Shown piece after piece: positions 60,083 to 64,000 of a stretch of DNA of 64,000 nucleotides. The stretch comes from Nocardioides baculatus (lineage in GTDB: Bacteria > Actinomycetota > Actinomycetes > Propionibacteriales > Nocardioidaceae). The position numbers and the translations under genes are program-made. The stretch's first letter is position 1; each line of letters begins with the position of its first letter. The stretch lies in assembly GCF_016735675.1 (NCBI RefSeq), contig NZ_JAERSG010000004.1:124001-188000 (forward strand), given 5' to 3'. The notes beneath the pieces are model-generated. The model worked only from the letters and a program-made list of their open reading frames with translations. It searched no databases and was not told the origin of the DNA.

Positions 60083-61387
60083 TCAGTCCTCGTCGGGCTC
60101 GACGGTGGCCGACTCCCGGGCGGGGTCGGGCCAGGCCCGGTTCGAGCGCCAGACCAGGAGCGCCACGACCGAGGCGCCGATCAGGGCGCCGACACCGCAC
60201 GCGGTGACGGAGTGGACCAGCACGTCGCGCGTGAACGGGCCGATGAAGCGCATCCGACCCGGTCCGGCGGCGCCGCCGGACAGCGAGGCGAGGACCGCGA
60301 AGCCGAAGCCCGCGACCAGCCCGCCACCGCATCCGGCCAGCGCGACCTGGTCCCAGGTCAGTGGACGGGGGCGGAGCGTGCGGTAGGCCACGACCGCCGC
60401 GACCAGCGGCGGCAGCAGCATGAGGCCACCCACCCAGCCGGCCGGTGTGCCGACCGAGGGCAGCGCGGCGACGAGCGGGACCACCGGGAGCGGTCCGACC
60501 ACCACGGCGGCCGGCGAGACCACCGTCGCGCCGCCGACGGCGAACCCGGGGCCGAGGAGGAACGAGCCGGCGAAGAGCGCGGCGTTGGGGGCGAAGGCGG
60601 CGTTGACGACGGTGTAGAGGCCGGCCTCGGCGGGGCTCGGGTGGAGGCTCGAGGTCATCGTCGCCGCCTCGCCGAACGACATCACGAGCGCGGCCAGGAA
60701 GGTGAGCATCGAGACCACGAGGAGCGTGGAGAGCACGGCACCGGCGACCGCCGCACCGGCTCGCACGGTCGACGGCACGAAGGTCGCCCAGATGGCGGCG
60801 CGGCCGGAGCCCGTCGCGATCGCGGGCGCCGCGACGACGGCGGTCATCGCGATCGTCCACGCGAGCACCCGCGGTACCGAGGGGTCCGCGGTGGTGCCGG
60901 CCGCGAGGGTGGCGACGACGACCGCCACGACGGCGTACCCGGCGAAGAACGTCGCGATCGCGATCGGGACGGTGAAGTCGCGCTCGCCGTCGGAGATGCG
61001 GTCGGCGTCGGGCCCGTGGCTCGACACCGCGTCACCGACGCGGTGGCCGAGGCGCCACATCGACCAGACGGTCATCGCGGTGACGCCGAGCGGCACGATC
61101 GTCACGCGGGTGCCGAGGACGGTGAAGCCCGAGCCGTGGCCCGCCAGCCAGGCCAGCGCACCCATCCGCATCCCGTCGCGCGGGGCACCGTGGACGCCCG
61201 CGTCGGTGACGAACCAGCCGATCACGCCGACCGCGAGCAGGACGACGAGGGGGGCGAGCGCCGCGCACACGCCGCCCAGGGTCGCGATCAGGACGAGCGG
61301 CCGCTGGCGGGCCGCATCGCCCGGGCCGCGCTGGGAGCGGGCAGCCTTCGACCGGGCACTGTCGGGACGGGTGAGGAGCGACGTCAT
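60083..61387 (-). CDS. DUF6350 (PerM-like) membrane protein
   Basis: A 434-residue polytopic protein of about ten membrane segments, matching DUF6350, which includes proteins called cell division protein PerM in mycobacteria. Family features: RPLVLIATLGGVCAALAPLV, GALAWLAGHGSGFTVLGTRVT followed by IVPLGV, and NAALFAGSFLLGPGFAVGGA. The ATG giving MTSLLTRP was chosen; the frame continues 42 codons upstream. Its place ahead of purN and purH is common in actinobacteria. Divergent from the sigma-fusion gene. Confidence 0.85.
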   Translation of the reverse strand: MTSLLTRPDSARSKAARSQRGPGDAARQRPLVLIATLGGVCAALAPLVVLLAVGVIGWFVTDAGVHGAPRDGMRMGALAWLAGHGSGFTVLGTRVTIVPLGVTAMTVWSMWRLGHRVGDAVSSHGPDADRISDGERDFTVPIAIATFFAGYAVVAVVVATLAAGTTADPSVPRVLAWTIAMTAVVAAPAIATGSGRAAIWATFVPSTVRAGAAVAGAVLSTLLVVSMLTFLAALVMSFGEAATMTSSLHPSPAEAGLYTVVNAAFAPNAALFAGSFLLGPGFAVGGATVVSPAAVVVGPLPVVPLVAALPSVGTPAGWVGGLMLLPPLVAAVVAYRTLRPRPLTWDQVALAGCGGGLVAGFGFAVLASLSGGAAGPGRMRFIGPFTRDVLVHSVTACGVGALIGASVVALLVWRSNRAWPDPARESATVEPDED

Positions 61388-61511
61388 GGCCGATCCATCA
61401 TCACCCGGCACCCTCGGCTGGCCGTGCTCCCACGCCGCACTCGCGGACCTCCCGGATCCAGCCGGGATCGATGTGCGCGGCGTGTGCCACTCCCGTACCG
61501 TGGAGCGGGTC

Positions 61512-63413
61512 ATGAGGAGCCCCGAGACCTTCGACGCCTACTACGTCGAGACGCGCACGCGCCTCCTGCACGAGGCGTACGCCCTCACCGGCGACGCGCC
61601 GGCCTCCCGGGCCGCCGTGCGGGACGCGTTCGTCGTGACGTGGCACCACTGGCGCAAGGTCGGCTCCCTCGACGACCGCGACGGCTACATCCGCCCGCTC
61701 GCCTTCCGACGCGCCCGGCGCAAGCACACGGCCCGGATCTGGCACCGCGACAAGTCGCTGGCCCCCGAGGTCCGCGCCACGCTCGACGCGCTCGCCAAGC
61801 TGACCCCGCGCCAGCGCGAGCTGCTGGTGCTCAACGCGCTCTCGACGCTGTCGCTGACCGACATCGGCCGCATGGTCGGCCTCCCACGCTCCGACGCCGA
61901 GCGCGAGCTGCAGACCGCCACGTCGCAGTTCGCGCTGACCCGCGACGTGCAGACGACCGACGTACGCCGCCTGCTGGGCGAGCTCGCCGCGCCGCTGGAG
62001 GAGATCCGGTGGCCGCGGGCGACCGTCATCCGGCGCGCGGGCGCCGCGCGCCGCCGTACGCACACCGTGATCGGCGCCGGCGTGGCCGCCGCCGCGCTCG
62101 TCGTCTCCGGCTCGCTGGTGGCCACCGGCGCCGACGCCGAGGCGACCAGCCTCCGCGAGGAGAAGGTGTCGGCCGGGGTGACGGTCCATGCACCCGAGCC
62201 GGCCGATGCGACGGGCGAGCCGCTCATCGACGAGGCGGCGCTGCTCTCCCCCGCCCAGATGGCGCGCTTCGGCGCCGGCCTCGACTGGTCGGAGACCGCC
62301 ACCACCGACAACCTGTCCGGCTCCGGCCTGCTCGCGCCGTGCCAGCGCGAGCGCTTCGCCGACCCCGAGGGCGTCACCGCCCTCGCTCGCACCTGGGAGG
62401 GATCCGCGACCCGCACGGTGCGCACCACCGCCAAGAAGGGCGCCACGGGCGCCGGGAAGCGGACCCGCAAGAGCCAGGAGACCCGGGTCGAGTCGACGGC
62501 CGTCCAGCTCGTCGAGATGTCACGTGACGCCGACCGGGCCGCAGCCGCGTTCCAGACCGCGTCGGTCTGGTACGGCGGGTGCGCCGACCCGCGCACGCAG
62601 CTCCTCGACACCTTCACCGTCAAGCGGGTCGGCGACGAGGCCCGCGCCTTCCGGCTGCGGACGTGGGGCAAGCAGAAGTCCACGCTCACCGTCGGGCTGG
62701 CCCGCACCGGGAGCCTGGTGGTCACCACGGTCGTGCGCAGCACCGGTCGTGCGGCGAGCGACAAGGCGACCCTCACCGGCCTCTCCGCCTCCGTCAACGC
62801 GCTCTGCGGCACCGAGGGCGCCGCGGCGTGCGCCGGTCGGGCTCGCTCCAGCGCGACGGCGCCGCTCGACATCGGCGCGCCGCCCGGCTTCCTGTCGGTC
62901 GTCGACCTGCCGCCGGTCGCATCGGTGGTCGGCCCCTGGGTGGGCACCGACCCCGAGCGGGCCCGCGCCAACTACGCCGCCACCCGCTGCGACAACACCT
63001 CGTTCGCGGGCAAGGGGATCAGCCGGGCGAAGACCCGGACCTTCCTCTTCCCCGGGACGCCCAACGACCAGCTGGGCCTCACCCAGACGATCGGCGAGAT
63101 GGCCCAGGCGAAGGCCCGGGACTTCGTCGCCGGCATCCGCACGAAGATCCGGCAGTGCGGCCAGGCCAACCTCGGCACGACGGTCACGCCCCTCGCCTCG
63201 TCGTCGTCCGCGGACTCGGACCTGAGCGTGTGGGCGCTGTCGATCGAGCTCAACGACAGCCAGTCGTTCCCCTTCCTGATGGCGATCGTGCGCGACGGCA
63301 CGGCCGTCTCCCAGCTGGGGTTCGCCCCGGTACGTGACATGACGATGGCGCGCGACGACTTCGTCGCCCTCTCCCGCCGCATGCTCGATCGCCTCGAGGG
63401 CCTTCCTCGTTGA
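61512..63413 (+). CDS. Sigma-factor-like protein fused to a membrane anchor and outer domain
   Basis: A 633-residue three-part protein. Residues about 5-70 resemble sigma region 2 (FDAYYVETRTRLLHEAYALT, DAFVVTWHHWRKVGSLDDRD). Residues about 90-140 resemble region 4 with a helix-turn-helix (LTPRQRELLVLNALSTLSLT, IGRMVGLPRSDAERELQTAT). One membrane helix follows near residues 184-205 (TVIGAGVAAAALVVSGSLVA). The remaining 420 residues should lie outside, with paired cysteines and two halves that look alike (GFLSVVDLPPVASV late on), similar to PknH-type sensor domains. It would be a membrane-bound regulator; whether it binds polymerase is untested. Confidence 0.75.
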   Translation: MRSPETFDAYYVETRTRLLHEAYALTGDAPASRAAVRDAFVVTWHHWRKVGSLDDRDGYIRPLAFRRARRKHTARIWHRDKSLAPEVRATLDALAKLTPRQRELLVLNALSTLSLTDIGRMVGLPRSDAERELQTATSQFALTRDVQTTDVRRLLGELAAPLEEIRWPRATVIRRAGAARRRTHTVIGAGVAAAALVVSGSLVATGADAEATSLREEKVSAGVTVHAPEPADATGEPLIDEAALLSPAQMARFGAGLDWSETATTDNLSGSGLLAPCQRERFADPEGVTALARTWEGSATRTVRTTAKKGATGAGKRTRKSQETRVESTAVQLVEMSRDADRAAAAFQTASVWYGGCADPRTQLLDTFTVKRVGDEARAFRLRTWGKQKSTLTVGLARTGSLVVTTVVRSTGRAASDKATLTGLSASVNALCGTEGAAACAGRARSSATAPLDIGAPPGFLSVVDLPPVASVVGPWVGTDPERARANYAATRCDNTSFAGKGISRAKTRTFLFPGTPNDQLGLTQTIGEMAQAKARDFVAGIRTKIRQCGQANLGTTVTPLASSSSADSDLSVWALSIELNDSQSFPFLMAIVRDGTAVSQLGFAPVRDMTMARDDFVALSRRMLDRLEGLPR

Positions 63414-63479
63414 CACCGCCCCGCTGATCCTGCGGGCACGTGACGCAACCTTTTCGCCCTGTGCGGTGTCTCAGTTGTC

Positions 63480-64000
63480 ATGAGCTCCTCCGCGCGACTG
63501 CTGGCCGCGGCACTGGCCTGCACGGCCACGCTCGCCGCGTGCGGCGGCCAGCCGTCGGCCGGGCCGTCGACCGGCTCCGGGGCGGCGGGCGCCGACCCCA
63601 CGGCGGGCGATCAGGACTCTCCCCCGACCACCGCGGCGGCGGCGACCCGCATCGCGGACGACTTCCCGCTGTCCGCCGGGATGGGTGGACCGGGCGACAC
63701 CGTCCCCACGACCCGCACCGGCACCGGGCTGCGCAGCTTCGAGCTGTGCGGCACGTCCCCGTTGCGCGGACTGGGCACCCGCGACCGGATGGTCGCCGAC
63801 AACAGCGGTGGCGAGTCCCTGGCCACCCGCGAGCTGGTGCTGCTCGGTAGCCCCGACGAGTCCGCGCGCGTTGCCGCGTCCTTCACCGACCTGGCCACCG
63901 GCTGCGACCGCCCGACGACGGGCAGCGGTGTGGAGACCACCGCCGAGGCGCGCGAGTCGACCTTCGGCGAGGCGCCCGCGACCGTCGTGGTGCAGGGCTA
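63480..64000 (+). CDS. Lipoprotein, putative sensor-like (3' end outside window)
   Basis: Open to the last base of the window; 173 residues are visible. Lipoprotein signal with lipobox LAAC (C22) in ACTATLAACGGQPS, then a low-complexity Ser/Gly/Pro linker to about residue 55. The folded part begins IADDFPLSAGMGGPGDTV and includes FELCGTSPLR and SFTDLATGCDRPTTG. The Cys spacing and these phrases resemble the outer domain of the gene just upstream, so the two may be related in function. No convincing ribosome binding site is seen. Confidence 0.72.
   Translation, partial: MSSSARLLAAALACTATLAACGGQPSAGPSTGSGAAGADPTAGDQDSPPTTAAAATRIADDFPLSAGMGGPGDTVPTTRTGTGLRSFELCGTSPLRGLGTRDRMVADNSGGESLATRELVLLGSPDESARVAASFTDLATGCDRPTTGSGVETTAEARESTFGEAPATVVVQG

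Overview
The window is a dense, very GC-rich chromosomal segment of an actinobacterium. Strong G/C third-position bias, GTG starts, many 1-4 base gene overlaps, a DUF3017-folD pair, a DUF6350/PerM-like gene, monomeric isocitrate dehydrogenase and two succinate dehydrogenase operons fit Nocardioidaceae (Nocardioides or a close relative), but species cannot be fixed from sequence alone. I call 58 protein genes, two of them cut by the window ends. I see no tRNA, rRNA, CRISPR array, prophage or transposase gene. No gene-free stretch exceeds 300 bases; the longest (40872-41125) is mostly a palindromic repeat.

Layout. 1-3.4 kb: aldo/keto reductase end, DUF2252 protein, thiol peroxidase, MOSC protein. 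3.5-27 kb: nucleoside uptake and catabolism, namely a phosphosugar mutase (pmmB-like), deoC with two aldehyde dehydrogenase genes, uridine kinase-like protein, adenosine deaminase, thymidine phosphorylase, cytidine deaminase, and a BMP/NupOPQ-type nucleoside ABC transporter. Interspersed are a beta-helix protein, a YidC paralogue, a VWA-domain protein, a PAS histidine kinase and an M20 amidohydrolase. 26.7-31.7 kb: methylmalonyl-CoA mutase (two subunits) with its GTPase chaperone MeaB. 32.7-39.8 kb: two complete, different succinate dehydrogenase/fumarate reductase operons transcribed away from each other. 39.8-41.1 kb: a nuclease-fold gene between two copies of a three-hairpin repeat. 41.1-47 kb: YihY, 2'-5' RNA ligase-like protein, trpS, secreted lipase, a sigma factor with a membrane partner, and a 52-residue small protein. 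47-54 kb: MFS exporter, icd, aquaporin, lipoprotein, mdh. 53.9-61.4 kb: DUF3017, folD, MFS, purH under a ZTP riboswitch, purN, YibE/F, DUF6350. 61.5-64 kb: a sigma-like protein fused to a membrane anchor and outer domain, then a truncated lipoprotein.

How it fits together. Imported nucleosides are deaminated (cdd, add), split by phosphorolysis (deoA), isomerised (pentose-1-P to pentose-5-P, probably by the mutase), cleaved by DeoC and oxidised by aldehyde dehydrogenase. The carbon joins a TCA cluster (two SDHs, icd, mdh) and the propionate route (methylmalonyl-CoA to succinyl-CoA). purN, purH and folD supply one-carbon and purine synthesis, with ZTP sensing at purH. The set add-deoA-cdd-pmmB-sdh with an M20 amidohydrolase is, from memory, also clustered in mycobacteria.

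Expression. At least 17 genes have a TANNNT-like (or CATAGT/CATGCT) -10 hexamer ending 6-9 bases before the start codon, with no room for a ribosome binding site. This is the layout of leaderless mRNAs, and it decided several start choices. Palindromic and duplicated DNA at gene 3' ends is the other recurrent theme.
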